Both the position numbers and the translations under genes were made by a program. Below, in pieces: positions 18,244 to 27,056 of a stretch of 64,000 nucleotides of DNA. This DNA comes from Candidatus Nanopelagicales bacterium (GTDB lineage: Bacteria > Actinomycetota > Actinomycetes > S36-B12). Position 1 is the stretch's first letter. Each line of letters opens with the position of its first letter. The stretch spans positions 1 to 64,000 of the forward strand of contig JABAYF010000028.1 in NCBI GenBank assembly GCA_018609125.1, written 5' to 3'. The notes beneath the pieces are model-generated. The model ran no database searches, was not told the DNA's origin, and saw only the letters and a list, made by a program, of their open reading frames with translations.

Positions 18244-18606
18244 ATGACAATGCGTGGTGTTCGCGGGGCAGTGATGCTGTCGGCAGATGATGCAGACGAA
18301 ATGCAAGAGGCTGTTTTGGAGTTGCTCACCGAAATGATGGTGCGCAATGACGTGAGTTTTGATGACTTCATCAGCATCCTTTTCACCTCGACCCCTGACC
18401 TGCACTGTGCGTTTCCGGCGGCAGCCACGCGCACGCTCCCACTCGACGATGTGCCCCTCATCTGTGCCCAGGAAATAGATGTGGCAGGCGCTCCGGCGCG
18501 GGTGGTGCGGATTCTCGCCCACGTCGACACTGATCGTCGAAGAGATCAGATCAATCATGTATACCTTCGAGGTGCGCAGATCCTGCGTCAGGACCTGGCG
18601 CAGTGA
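18244..18606 (+). CDS. aroH: Chorismate mutase, AroH type
   Basis: 120 aa from ATG 18244, 9 nt after GAGGAG. It begins MTMRGVRGAVMLSADDADEM, with the conserved Arg of the AroH fold, and includes PDLHCAFPAAATR and VRILAHVDTD. Length equals the Bacillus AroH monofunctional enzyme, which forms a trimer converting chorismate to prephenate. The 4-bp overlap with tyrA couples it to the next step of tyrosine synthesis. Confidence 0.92.
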   Translation: MTMRGVRGAVMLSADDADEMQEAVLELLTEMMVRNDVSFDDFISILFTSTPDLHCAFPAAATRTLPLDDVPLICAQEIDVAGAPARVVRILAHVDTDRRRDQINHVYLRGAQILRQDLAQ

Positions 18607-19700
18607 CGGTCTTTACTGAGGCCGCATTGCCGGGGCGCATTCATGTCATTGGCGCCGGACTCATCGGCACATCCGTGGCCTTGGCGGCTCGGCGGGCAGG
18701 TGTGCAGGTCAGCGTTGAAGATGTGGACAGCAATCACGAGCAACTTGCTGCGCAGCGTTGGGGCAGCGTCTCTACCTTGGACACATCGCCGTCCGCCGAA
18801 CCGGAAATTGTGCTCGTGGCAACCCCGCCGCAGGCGGCTGCTGAAGTTTTGGCTTCCGCATCTTCCCGGTGGCCCGATGCCACCTTGACCGACGTGTCTT
18901 CGGTCAAGGTTCGGCCGCTGCAAGAGGCGATCAATCTCGGTGCCGACCCCAGGCGCTTGGTTGGCGGACACCCGATGGCCGGTGGCGAGATGTCGGGGCC
19001 TGCCGCCGCGCACGCACATTTGTTTGACGATCGTGTGTGGGTGCTGTGCCCAACTCCAGAATCGGATCCAGGCCGGGTAACCCAACTGGAGAATCTGGTG
19101 GGTGCCTGCGGTGCTGTGGTTCTCATCATGCAACCACACACACACGATCATGCAGTTGCTTTAACTTCTCATGTGCCACAGGTGATGTCCTCGATTCTGG
19201 CGGGTGCGCTGGTTAATGCTGACGTTGAATCGCTGCGGCTGGTTGGTCAGGGGTTACGCGACATGACTCGCATCGCGTCTTCTAATCCGGCCATGTGGAC
19301 AGAAATCCTGGAGATGAACGGCACAGAGATCGCCCCGGTGTTGGAGTATGTGATGGCAGAAATTATGAGCCTAACGCGGTCGCTGACCGGTGATGAAGTG
19401 GCTAAGGTCAACATAGACCGCACGCTGAGGTTGGGCGTTGCAGGCCGTGATCGGATTCCGGGGAAGCACGGTGCGGCAGAGCGGGAATTTGCCACGGTGA
19501 CCGTGCAGGTCAAGGACGAGCCTGGGCAATTGGCTGACCTTTTTGTTGCTGCTGGCCGCCTCGGTGTGAACTTAGAAGACGTGCGCATTGAACACGTGCT
19601 TGGACGCCCCAGCGGTCTCATTGATCTCTATGTTCGTCCGCAGTTGGCGACGGTGTTGATGAGCGGTTTGACGGAGCAGGGTTTTGACCTCCGCAGTTGA
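18603..19700 (+). CDS. tyrA: Prephenate dehydrogenase with C-terminal ACT domain
   Basis: 365 aa. NAD-binding loop VIGAGLIGTSVALAA at about 10-24; catalytic-region motif GGHPMAGGE with the conserved His; then VALTSHVPQVMSS. From about residue 290 an ACT domain (VTVQVKDEPGQLADLFVAAGRLGVNL) suggests feedback control by an aromatic amino acid. The enzyme makes 4-hydroxyphenylpyruvate. It is cotranslated with aroH, and the cmk start lies 17 bp inside its 3' end. Confidence 0.95.
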   Translation: MTVFTEAALPGRIHVIGAGLIGTSVALAARRAGVQVSVEDVDSNHEQLAAQRWGSVSTLDTSPSAEPEIVLVATPPQAAAEVLASASSRWPDATLTDVSSVKVRPLQEAINLGADPRRLVGGHPMAGGEMSGPAAAHAHLFDDRVWVLCPTPESDPGRVTQLENLVGACGAVVLIMQPHTHDHAVALTSHVPQVMSSILAGALVNADVESLRLVGQGLRDMTRIASSNPAMWTEILEMNGTEIAPVLEYVMAEIMSLTRSLTGDEVAKVNIDRTLRLGVAGRDRIPGKHGAAEREFATVTVQVKDEPGQLADLFVAAGRLGVNLEDVRIEHVLGRPSGLIDLYVRPQLATVLMSGLTEQGFDLRS

Positions 19701-20460
19701 TGGCTCCGAGGCTGGCGCTAGGCGGTCGAATCCGGCGGTCATGATCGCTGTGGATGGCACTTCTGGTTCGGGTAAATCAAGCACGTGTCGTGAAGTGGCG
19801 CTTCGTCTCGGGGGCCGGTACATCGATACCGGTGCCATGTACCGGGCCATCACCTGGTGGATGTTGCAGCAGGGCGTTGATCCGCAGGACTCCGCGGCCG
19901 TCATTGCCGCGATTGAGGCAGCTCAAGATGAGCGCGGGTCACGATTGCAGCCACGGTTGGAAACGGATCCAAGCAATCCACGCGTGTGGATGGATAACAC
20001 CGACGTCACCGACGAGATTCGCTCCTCGGCGGTATCGAGTGCGGTGAGCACGGTGAGCGCCGTGCCTGAGGTACGTAATTTGTTGATCAACACCCAGCGG
20101 CGTCTTGCCGAAACTGCTCTTGCGCAAGGGTTATGCGTGGTTATGGAGGGCCGCGATATCGGTTCCTTTGTCATGCCAAATGCTGATCTGAAGATTTTCC
20201 TCACCGCTGATGAACAGGTTCGAGCGCAACGGCGCCTGGCGGAGGACACAGCGCGTGGAACGGTTTTCGCCGATGTTCAGGATGCAGACGCGGAGGCGAC
20301 GACCCGAGCGCACCTTGCTGAGCGCGATCATCGCGACTCATCCCGCATGGCATCACCGCTCACCCTCGCTAGCGACGCCATCACGATTGATGGCACGTGG
20401 CTATCTTTGCCCGAGGTTGTTGATTTGATTCTGCAGCAATTGGGATCGGACCGGCCATGA
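19684..20460 (+). CDS. cmk: Cytidylate kinase
   Basis: 258 aa from TTG 19684, chosen because GGAGCAGG lies 4-7 nt before it; the next in-frame ATG is at 19741. P-loop DGTSGSGKSST (residues about 24-34), RYIDTGAMYRAITW, MEGRDIGSFVMPNADLKIFL and the RDHRDSSR lid are all canonical. The enzyme phosphorylates CMP/dCMP. It overlaps tyrA by 17 bp and the acyltransferase-like gene by 4 bp. Confidence 0.96.
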   Translation: MTSAVDGSEAGARRSNPAVMIAVDGTSGSGKSSTCREVALRLGGRYIDTGAMYRAITWWMLQQGVDPQDSAAVIAAIEAAQDERGSRLQPRLETDPSNPRVWMDNTDVTDEIRSSAVSSAVSTVSAVPEVRNLLINTQRRLAETALAQGLCVVMEGRDIGSFVMPNADLKIFLTADEQVRAQRRLAEDTARGTVFADVQDADAEATTRAHLAERDHRDSSRMASPLTLASDAITIDGTWLSLPEVVDLILQQLGSDRP

Positions 20461-21059
20461 CGCGCGCGGCACAGGTGCGCAACCTCTTCGGCCCGCTGCT
20501 GAGGTTGGCGCTTCGGGTGCGCGTGGTGGGTGCCCATCGAGTCCCGACTCAGGGTGGCCTCATTTTGATTTCGTCTCGCACCGGCCTGGTGGACGCCTCA
20601 ATCATTCGGACCAGCCTTATCCGACCCGTGACTGTCCTCGCTCGAGTTGATGGGCAGTCCAACGATGCGGTGAGTGGGCGCGCGCACGACGATCGGCTGG
20701 CGCTGTTCAGGTGGGCGTGTGTTCAGGTGAACCGCGGTGAGGCGATAGCGGGGTTTCCCGCAGATGAACTGCGCCCGAGCCAACAGCACGTGTTGGGTCT
20801 CCTACCCGCCTACGTCAGCGCGTGCACCGGCATGCCGGTGATTCCCCTGTATATCCATGGGGCACGTGGCAGACGTGCCACCGACCCGCCGCGTCCCCGC
20901 TCGGAGGTCACCGTCCTAGTGGGCAATCCGGTGACGTGGGACGTGGTGGAGGACCCGGGCTCTCGATTGCAGATTCTGGGTCGTGTTGAACAACTGCGCC
21001 AGGTTCAGGCTGACCACGACCGTGAAGCACTGGCTCGACTTGGCATCGCTCACTCCTGA
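20457..21059 (+). CDS. PlsC-like lysophospholipid acyltransferase homologue with degenerate active-site motifs
   Basis: 200 aa. The placement between cmk and der and the overall PlsC pattern ([33 protein letters not shown]) mark it as the acyltransferase normally found here. However, the N-H-x4-D catalytic box reads S-S-R-T-G-L-V-D (39-46), so the His is Arg. The FPEGTRS acceptor-binding block reads FPADELRPS (100-108). Catalysis by the usual His-Asp charge relay should therefore fail. Either it is a non-catalytic binding protein or it uses other residues. The reading frame is intact and translation-coupled to cmk. Confidence 0.7.
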   Translation: MTRAAQVRNLFGPLLRLALRVRVVGAHRVPTQGGLILISSRTGLVDASIIRTSLIRPVTVLARVDGQSNDAVSGRAHDDRLALFRWACVQVNRGEAIAGFPADELRPSQQHVLGLLPAYVSACTGMPVIPLYIHGARGRRATDPPRPRSEVTVLVGNPVTWDVVEDPGSRLQILGRVEQLRQVQADHDREALARLGIAHS

Positions 21060-21114
21060 GCTAGTAGGACAGGGCGGCGATTACCGGTGCGAGTGTGTCA
21101 AGAACAATGCAGGG

Positions 21115-22566
21115 GTGACCGATGACATCGAACCGAGTGTGAACGCGGATCTGGCCGACCTAGACGAGTTGGCCGCGGCTGCACGCGCGGCAGCGGAGGA
21201 AGAATTCGGTGACCTGGAGGAGCTACTCCTCGACGAGATTGAAAGCGACGTGCTCTTACCGTCCGTCGCGGTTGTCGGTAGACCCAATGTGGGTAAGTCG
21301 ACCCTCGTCAATCGCATTATCGGCCGCCGCGAAGCAGTAGTAGAAGACGTTCCCGGGGTGACACGAGATCGCGTGAGTTATCCCGCGATCTGGAATGGTC
21401 GCGACTTCTTGCTCGTGGACACCGGTGGTTGGCAACGAGACGCCCGAGGCATGGCGGGACAAATTGCCGCCCAGGCCGAACGCGCCATCACGATGGCCGA
21501 TGTGGTGATGTTCGTGGTTGACGCAACCGTTGGCGCGCTAGACGCTGACGCTGCGGTGGTCTCGGTCTTGCGGCGTGCCGGGGTCCCGGTGATCCTGGTA
21601 GCCAACAAGGTTGACGATAACCGCACCGAGTCCGATGCCACGGCGCTGTGGTCGTTGGGTCTGGGTGAGCCTTACCCGGTCTCCGCCCTTCATGGGCGTG
21701 GTAGTGGCGACCTGCTGGATGCGGTGGTGGACGCTCTGCCAGAGATAGGGACCACGCGATCTAAGGCCGGCGGCCCTCGGCGCATCGCCCTTCTGGGTCG
21801 ACCCAATGTGGGCAAGTCATCACTACTCAATCAACTCGCTGAGGAGAGCAGGGTCGTGGTGGACGCTGTGGCGGGCACCACGGTTGACCCGGTCGATGAA
21901 CTCATTGTGCTTGGTGGACAGCAGTGGTGGTTCGTTGACACTGCGGGAATCCGGCGACGAGTGAAAGAGGCGAGCGGGCATGAGTATTACGCGTCCCTTC
22001 GTACCCGTGCAGCCTTAGAAAAAGCCGAGGTCGCCGTTGTGGTTATCGATGCTGATGAGCCGATTAGCGAGCAAGATATTCGTATTTTGTCCCTCGTTAT
22101 CGAATCCGGGCGGGCACTGGTGATCGCCTACAACAAGTGGGATCTACTCGACGAGGATCGACGCCACTACTTGGAACGCGAGATTGATCGAGATCTTCAC
22201 ATGGTGGCGTGGGCGCCTCGAGTCAATATCTCTGCTCGCACTGGCCGGCACATGGAGAAGCTTGTGCCGGCGTTGGACGCAGCCTTGACAGGATGGGAAA
22301 CGAGAATCCCCACCTCGCAGCTGAACACGTTTCTTGCCTCCATCGTGGCTTCTCATCCCCACCCATTGCGTGGCGGACGGCAGTCGCGCATCTTGTTCGG
22401 TACCCAGGTGAGCACTCGTCCACCCACCTTCGTACTCTTTGCCACCGGGTTCCTCGAGGCTGGCTATCGGCGCTTCATCGAACGTCGGTTACGGGAGGAC
22501 TACGGGTTTGCTGGTACGCCGATTCAGGTGAATGTTCGAATCCGTGAAAAGCGCCGCAGCCGGTGA
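21115..22566 (+). CDS. der: GTPase Der (EngA), ribosome assembly
   Basis: About 483 aa from GTG 21115; the open frame extends to 20983 inside the previous gene and the ribosome-binding site is weak, so the start is tentative. An acidic Ala/Glu-rich N-terminal extension of about 45 residues precedes two tandem GTPase domains. G1 motifs are GRPNVGKST and GRPNVGKSS, with DTGGW and DTAGIRRR as G3 and ANKVD and YNKWD as G4. The KH-like C-terminal domain follows. Der acts in 50S subunit maturation. Confidence 0.95.
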   Translation: MTDDIEPSVNADLADLDELAAAARAAAEEEFGDLEELLLDEIESDVLLPSVAVVGRPNVGKSTLVNRIIGRREAVVEDVPGVTRDRVSYPAIWNGRDFLLVDTGGWQRDARGMAGQIAAQAERAITMADVVMFVVDATVGALDADAAVVSVLRRAGVPVILVANKVDDNRTESDATALWSLGLGEPYPVSALHGRGSGDLLDAVVDALPEIGTTRSKAGGPRRIALLGRPNVGKSSLLNQLAEESRVVVDAVAGTTVDPVDELIVLGGQQWWFVDTAGIRRRVKEASGHEYYASLRTRAALEKAEVAVVVIDADEPISEQDIRILSLVIESGRALVIAYNKWDLLDEDRRHYLEREIDRDLHMVAWAPRVNISARTGRHMEKLVPALDAALTGWETRIPTSQLNTFLASIVASHPHPLRGGRQSRILFGTQVSTRPPTFVLFATGFLEAGYRRFIERRLREDYGFAGTPIQVNVRIREKRRSR

Positions 22567-22649
22567 GCTACGCCCGGAGATGATGGGGTAGTGTCGCGTC
22601 GCTTCGATTAATTCAGATCCGGTAACCGGGTGGGAAAATTTCGTAGTGG

Positions 22650-22723
<74 letters not shown>

Positions 22724-22768
22724 CACAAAAAGTTGTTCCAGGGTTGATCCCCTGGGGCATTTTTTGTG
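22724..22768 (+). terminator. Rho-independent terminator after tRNA-Pro (repeat copy 1)
   Basis: CCAGGG and CCCTGG form a 6-bp stem inside a longer pairing of CACAAAAA with TTTTTTGTG. The T run (22760-22765) follows the GC stem. It begins one base after the tRNA. Confidence 0.75.
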
Positions 22769-22838
22769 TCTTGTGGTGTGGGGTCAGGATTTGGGAGGAG
22801 CCTCGCTGGGGGCGAGGCGACGGTTCCTGTCAGCCCGA

Positions 22839-22883
22839 CACAAAAAGTTGTTCCAGGGTTGATCCCCTGGGGCATTTTTTGTG
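22839..22883 (+). terminator. Second copy of the tRNA-Pro terminator (repeat copy 2)
   Basis: Same hairpin and T run as the preceding terminator, displaced by exactly 115 bp in the tandem duplication. Confidence 0.7.
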
Positions 22884-23074
22884 TCTTGTGGTGTGGGGTC
22901 AGGATTTGGGAGGAGCCTCGCTGGGGGCGAGGCGACGGTTCCTGTCAGCCCGACAATGTTTCACGCGGTCACATCACGGGACGCTACCCACCGTGCCTGC
23001 AGTGCACCGACCAAGGAGGCATGCGGTTTGAGCGATTCCCTCCCAATGATGCGCCAGTTCTGTAAAATATTGGC

Positions 23075-23434
23075 GTGCCAACCCCAGTGAGGTACTCCTT
23101 CGCCCCAGCGCCTCATCAAGTGCTTAATGCGTTGAGCGCTGTCTTGGTCGACCGCGGATACGAGTTGACACGATCCTCGACGTGGCAGGTGTCTGCGACG
23201 CGCGGCAGTGTGGGGCGCAATGTCATGTTCGGTGGTTTCGCCCAACGCATGGCCTTTGTGTTCACTATCTATTCAGGCGAAAATGGAGGATCGATCGTGG
23301 ATGGAGGCTGGCTCGAAAGCAGCGCATCCGTGGTGATGGGCGGAGGAATCGGTGTCGCGAAGACGAACTCGGAACTGACCGCCATCTTCGTCAAACTCGG
23401 TTCGCGGACGACAGGTCCTACGCCGGTGCAGTGA
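23075..23434 (+). CDS. Hypothetical protein
   Basis: 119 aa, GTG start. No ribosome-binding site is evident; TAAAAT at about 23062-23067 would suit a leaderless transcript. The protein starts PVRYSFAPAPHQVLNALSAVLVDRGYEL, then has alternating short strands (WQVSATRGS, MAFVFTIYSG, SIVDGGWLES), suggesting a small alpha/beta fold. There is no signal peptide or membrane span. I do not recognise the family. It sits alone between the tRNA-associated repeat and a pseudogene, in the only gene-poor stretch of the window. Confidence 0.5.
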   Translation: MPTPVRYSFAPAPHQVLNALSAVLVDRGYELTRSSTWQVSATRGSVGRNVMFGGFAQRMAFVFTIYSGENGGSIVDGGWLESSASVVMGGGIGVAKTNSELTAIFVKLGSRTTGPTPVQ

Positions 23435-23443
23435 TGCGGACCG

Positions 23444-23666
23444 CTACAGCGTGACGGACCCTCCGATCACGGTTGTGCACCAACCGCCGATCCAGATGTC
23501 CTCACCTACCGTTTCACATACACGCGACCACGCCGACCCAGCACAGTTCCCTGGTTGCGGTGTAGGGAGAGTCGATGCGACCGCTGGGAATGAGCCACTG
23601 GGCCAACGCTGCGTTGAGCGACCCGGTTACCGGATCCTCGGTGAGGCCGGCATTAACCGGGAATGA
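23444..23666 (-). pseudogene. C-terminal remnant of a PhzF-family isomerase gene
   Basis: Reading the minus strand gives FPVNAGLTEDPVTGSLNAAL followed by AQWLIPSGR...SPYTA, the conserved C-terminal lobe of the PhzF/diaminopimelate-epimerase-like family (EDPVTGS is diagnostic). The frame then breaks: QGTVLGRRGRVYV continues in a second frame, and EDIWIGGWCTTVIGGSVTL with a stop in a third. The N-terminal two thirds are missing. It is a decayed gene fragment of about 75 codons. Confidence 0.75.
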
Positions 23667-23713
23667 TCACCGGAATCTGGGTGATGGTCTGACTAGGTCC
23701 TGATGAAGGGCAC

Positions 23714-23748
23714 AAAAAACCATCCCCTCAGGCCGATCAGCTGTAGGG
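23714..23748 (-). terminator. Possible terminator after the NlpC/P60 gene
   Basis: On the minus strand, CCCT-A-CAG pairs with CTG-AGGG across a 9-nt loop. It is followed five bases later by six T residues. The stem is short and overlaps the stop codon region, so this is tentative. Confidence 0.35.
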
Positions 23749-24864
23749 ACGACCGGCCTTAACGAAGTTTGACCAGTACACCGGATGAATGCGAACACCG
23801 GTGGCGGGGGATGAAGCTTCGACGACCATGCCACCACCGATGTACATCGACACGTGACCCACCCGACCCCAACTGGGGTTGTAGTAGAACAGCAGATCGC
23901 CCGGCTGCAGTTCGCTCTGGGAAATCGTGCGTACCTGATTGATCTGGGCGGCCGAGAACGGAGTGAGGGAGACCCCCGCCTGTGCCCAGGCGGCCGTAGT
24001 GAGTTTGCTGCAGTCCCAGGAGTTGGGGGGCTGAGCACCTGGGGGAGTGTTGACATAGGGCTCGCCTACCTGGGCGAGTGCATAGGCCACTGCGATCTGC
24101 GCACGGTCAGAGCCCGCTCCGTTACCGCCGGTGTATCCACCACTTGAGTTACTACCACCTGAACCACTGCTACTGGAACCCCCGCTCGAGGCGGGAATGG
24201 CAGCCGCTGCCGCAGCCGCTGCCGCGCGCTGGGCGGCTTCGCGGCGTTCGCGTTCCTCTGCGAGGCGCTGGCGCTCTTCTTCCTCCAACTGGGCGAGGTA
24301 CCGCTCAGTTTCAGCAATCTTTTCGTCGAGGGCAGCCTTGTTCGCGGTCAGCGTTGCCAGCACAGCTTCAGCCTGTTCTTGCTGCTGGGCCAACCCAGCG
24401 CTGGCCTGGGCAAGTTTGATGCGCGCGGTCTCGCTCTTGCGCAGCGCAGTGTTTTGACCATTGGCCACGATGTCAAGAACAACTGCGGAGTCAAGGAACT
24501 CCTGGGGATCTTCGGCCAGGAGGAGTTGCAGGGAAAAGTCGATGCCGCCGGTGCGGTAGGCAGCTGCGGCGTATCGGCTGATGGTGGCCTGGGTGTCTTT
24601 CAACTCGTCCTTGGCTTTGTCTACCTTGTTCTTCGTCTTTTCTATCTGGGCACTGATCTGCTCGAACTCGTACTGGGCTGTCAGTACCTCTTCGTTCGCG
24701 TAGGCCTGATCCTTGCTCAAAACCTCAAGTTCAGCCTCGATTTGCGCGATGCGTTCGGGTGAGGCGTTGGTGGTGGGAGCGGCGAGCAGGGTGGCGGCCA
24801 CGAGGGCGGCGGTAGAGCCCAGCACGACGAAGGCTTTCACGGATCTACTGCGAAACTGCTGCAC
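23737..24864 (-). CDS. Secreted NlpC/P60 peptidoglycan endopeptidase with coiled coil (RipA-like)
   Basis: 375 aa. A signal peptide (about 1-34, ending PTTNAS) is followed by a long coiled coil (35-215), a poly-Ala run and a Gly/Ser linker (about 213-250). The NlpC/P60 catalytic domain has Cys285 in SWDCSKLTT and His337 in GRVGHVSMYIG. Such enzymes cut the D-Glu-mDAP peptide link and are needed for daughter-cell separation; the coiled coil is the usual autoinhibitory and divisome-binding part. The upstream region carries a GTAACG element that also occurs before the betaine operon. Confidence 0.93.
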   Translation of the reverse strand: MQQFRSRSVKAFVVLGSTAALVAATLLAAPTTNASPERIAQIEAELEVLSKDQAYANEEVLTAQYEFEQISAQIEKTKNKVDKAKDELKDTQATISRYAAAAYRTGGIDFSLQLLLAEDPQEFLDSAVVLDIVANGQNTALRKSETARIKLAQASAGLAQQQEQAEAVLATLTANKAALDEKIAETERYLAQLEEEERQRLAEERERREAAQRAAAAAAAAAIPASSGGSSSSGSGGSNSSGGYTGGNGAGSDRAQIAVAYALAQVGEPYVNTPPGAQPPNSWDCSKLTTAAWAQAGVSLTPFSAAQINQVRTISQSELQPGDLLFYYNPSWGRVGHVSMYIGGGMVVEASSPATGVRIHPVYWSNFVKAGRPYS

Positions 24865-24897
24865 GTATGTCTCCCATCGACCTTACCCAGGTGGGAA

Positions 24898-24926
24898 AAG
24901 TATCTCAACAAGGTAACGGTTATGTC
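24898..24926 (-). promoter_or_regulatory. Candidate MtrA-type site and -10 region of the NlpC/P60 gene
   Basis: In plus-strand reading the block is AAGTATCTCAA (24898-24908) then AAGGTAACGGTTATGTC (24910-24926). On the coding (minus) strand GATACT is a credible -10, with the GTTACC motif in the spacer and -35 zone where an activator would bind. Nearly the same two modules occur at 26876-26908 before the betaine operon. Confidence 0.45.
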
Positions 24927-24989
24927 TCTGATCGAGCAACTTGAGGTGCCCGGGAGCCCGGATTAGCGCTTCAACGCAGGGGAGAATCA

Positions 24990-26864
24990 ATGCTTTGTCC
25001 GACTTGGTACGTTGTCAATATGCCTATCAGCCGGGCAAGCGTTCTCTTAGTTTCTGCGGGTGTAGTTCTTGCCAGTCTGACCCCCATGGTGGCCACCGCG
25101 GCCGCGGAACCCGACCCCGTGTCCATCACCGCGGGGACAGGCGTCAAGCCGGCCTTGGACGATTGGCCCACAGCCAGCGATGAGTTGACTTTTCTTGCTG
25201 TCCTTCCCTATGACCGTTCCGCGCTACGTCGATTTGCCAGGCAGGTCTCGACGCCGGGGAACGCTCGGTTTCGTGCTTTTTCCCAACTATCCGCCGCCGG
25301 ACGTGAATTCGGGGCGAGTCGAGGTGACGTACGAGCCCTGCGCAGTGCCGCTAACGCCGAGGGTGTGCGCGTCGATGTGGCCGACACTCGGTTGACCGCG
25401 TGGCTGAGCGCATCGACGGCTACCTGGGAGCGGCTCTATGGCATGAGCGTGCTCACCACGCCCGCCCAGCCGGAGGGCGTATCGGCGTTCATGCTGGCGC
25501 CACCTGGGCAACGGGGTTTATTTAACGCTGAGGTCCCCGCAGCTCTAGCCGCCTACGTGCCAGCCATGATTCCGGTGTTCAGTTCCACCGAGGCGGGCAT
25601 CACGCGCGCGGGATCGCCTCCGGTCAACAGGGGTGAACCCTTTGGACCCGGCGCGGGCTGCCTTGATGACACGTTGCTTCCTCTTACCTACTCTCCCAAT
25701 CAGATTCATGTTCCCTACGGAACTAAAGACCTGCACGCCGATGGTCTTCGCGGTCAGGGTTCAAAGCTGGCCATCATCGGTATCGGCCAGTCCTACAGTC
25801 CGGGTTTGGCTGAGATCGCTGGAGAGTGCTTTGGCTACCGAATGCCACCACTGGACTTCGTCGGAGTGCCCGGAATCGGGGAGGAGCCCGTTCCTGCTCC
25901 CGGTGTCGCCGGGGTAGAGAGCAACCTCGATGTGCAATCTTCCTCAGGGGTGATTCCCCAAGCGGAGGCAATTTCCTTTGTAGAAGGGTGGGGTTCGATG
26001 TCGTTTATCCGAGACCTCATTGATGCCTATACCGTCACCTTGACCGAGGTCAACCCAGATGTGATCACCCTGTCCTACGGTTCCTGCGACCGGATATTGC
26101 GTGGGACCGGCGACTGGCCTTTTCGCCGTTATATGGATGACGTTTTCGCGATGGCGGGCATTGTGGGTACCTCCGTTCTTGTGGCTGCCGGAGACAGCGG
26201 CACCAGCGGCTGCCTACACCAGGGCCTGCCTATTCCGGGTTTGCGGGCTTCCTACCCCTCGGGATCTCCGTGGGTCACTGCTGTGGGTGGATCTCGCCTG
26301 GTTCTCGGCGCCGATAACGAGCGGGTCAAAGAGGTGGTGTGGAACTCCAGTACCTGGGATCCTGGCAATGACGGCGCCGGTGCGGGTGGACCCACCTCGT
26401 ACCCGGCTCCCTGGTACCAGCGCTCGGTGAGTTCGGCGGATCGCCGCATGACCCCGGACATCGTGGCCCACGCCGCTGAATCGCCGGGGTGGCCCGTTGC
26501 GGTAACCCCGGAACAGTTCGCGGGTTTCATGGGAGTCCCCTTAAAGCCAGGCCAAACCTGGGGGATGGTGTCCGTGGGCGGTACGAGCGCTGCCTCGCCC
26601 TATATCGCGGCCAATATTGCCCTGCTCGCTGCGCAGAGCGGTCGACTCGGGTTTATCAATCCGTGGCTGTATTCGCTGGCGGCGAACTCCTACAACCGTG
26701 CTTATTTTGACATCACCGAAGGCGGCAACCTGGTGGCGCCTGAGGCATCCTGTTGCAAGGCGGTGCGCGGTTATGACGGAGCGAGCGGGCTTGGATCACC
26801 AAAGTTCGGGGCGTGGCGAGACCTCTTGGGGTCCTCGCGGAGCTGGCAAACATCCACTTACTAG
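24990..26864 (+). CDS. Secreted sedolisin (S53 serine-carboxyl peptidase)
   Basis: 624 aa from ATG 24990, five nt after GGGGAGA; ATG 25020 is the alternative. A signal peptide ends near residue 39 (MVATAAA). A pro-kumamolisin activation domain spans about 60-200. The catalytic Glu310 and Asp314 are in GVESNLDVQ, the oxyanion Asp402 in AAGDSGTSG and the nucleophile Ser533 in GGTSAASPY. A C-terminal calcium site is suggested by YFDITEGGN and GYDGASGLGSP. All active-site residues are present, so it should be an active extracellular endopeptidase after self-removal of the propeptide, with an acidic optimum typical of the family. Confidence 0.93.
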   Translation: MLCPTWYVVNMPISRASVLLVSAGVVLASLTPMVATAAAEPDPVSITAGTGVKPALDDWPTASDELTFLAVLPYDRSALRRFARQVSTPGNARFRAFSQLSAAGREFGASRGDVRALRSAANAEGVRVDVADTRLTAWLSASTATWERLYGMSVLTTPAQPEGVSAFMLAPPGQRGLFNAEVPAALAAYVPAMIPVFSSTEAGITRAGSPPVNRGEPFGPGAGCLDDTLLPLTYSPNQIHVPYGTKDLHADGLRGQGSKLAIIGIGQSYSPGLAEIAGECFGYRMPPLDFVGVPGIGEEPVPAPGVAGVESNLDVQSSSGVIPQAEAISFVEGWGSMSFIRDLIDAYTVTLTEVNPDVITLSYGSCDRILRGTGDWPFRRYMDDVFAMAGIVGTSVLVAAGDSGTSGCLHQGLPIPGLRASYPSGSPWVTAVGGSRLVLGADNERVKEVVWNSSTWDPGNDGAGAGGPTSYPAPWYQRSVSSADRRMTPDIVAHAAESPGWPVAVTPEQFAGFMGVPLKPGQTWGMVSVGGTSAASPYIAANIALLAAQSGRLGFINPWLYSLAANSYNRAYFDITEGGNLVAPEASCCKAVRGYDGASGLGSPKFGAWRDLLGSSRSWQTSTY

Positions 26865-26867
26865 CCA

Positions 26868-26893
26868 GTAACGATAAGGTAACGATAAATGTC
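26868..26893 (+). promoter_or_regulatory. GTAACGATAA direct repeat (candidate MtrA-type box) upstream of the betaine importer
   Basis: GTAACGATAA occurs at 26868-26877 and again at 26879-26888, an exact 11-bp period, so both copies lie on the same face of the helix. GTAAC direct repeats are remembered as the core of MtrA response-regulator sites in corynebacteria and Streptomyces. The box starts 4 bp after the sedolisin stop and 169 bp before the substrate-binding protein gene. Confidence 0.5.
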
Positions 26894-27056
26894 GCAGAAG
26901 TATCTCAATAATCTCTCAATTGTCATGTGTTTGTCGCATAACTCCTTGCTGTATGAGGTATGCCCGTTCATAACCACCGAAATGACTATGTGCTGCAAGT
27001 AGTTTGGCTATCGGAGTAAAGACTCTGCACATAAGCAACGGAGGAGAGATACATAC

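Noticed and set aside
24865-24989. Cyclic di-AMP (ydaO-type) riboswitch upstream of the NlpC/P60 gene
   Set aside because: These riboswitches often precede wall hydrolases in actinobacteria, but the 125-bp gap is too short and shows none of the paired conserved blocks.
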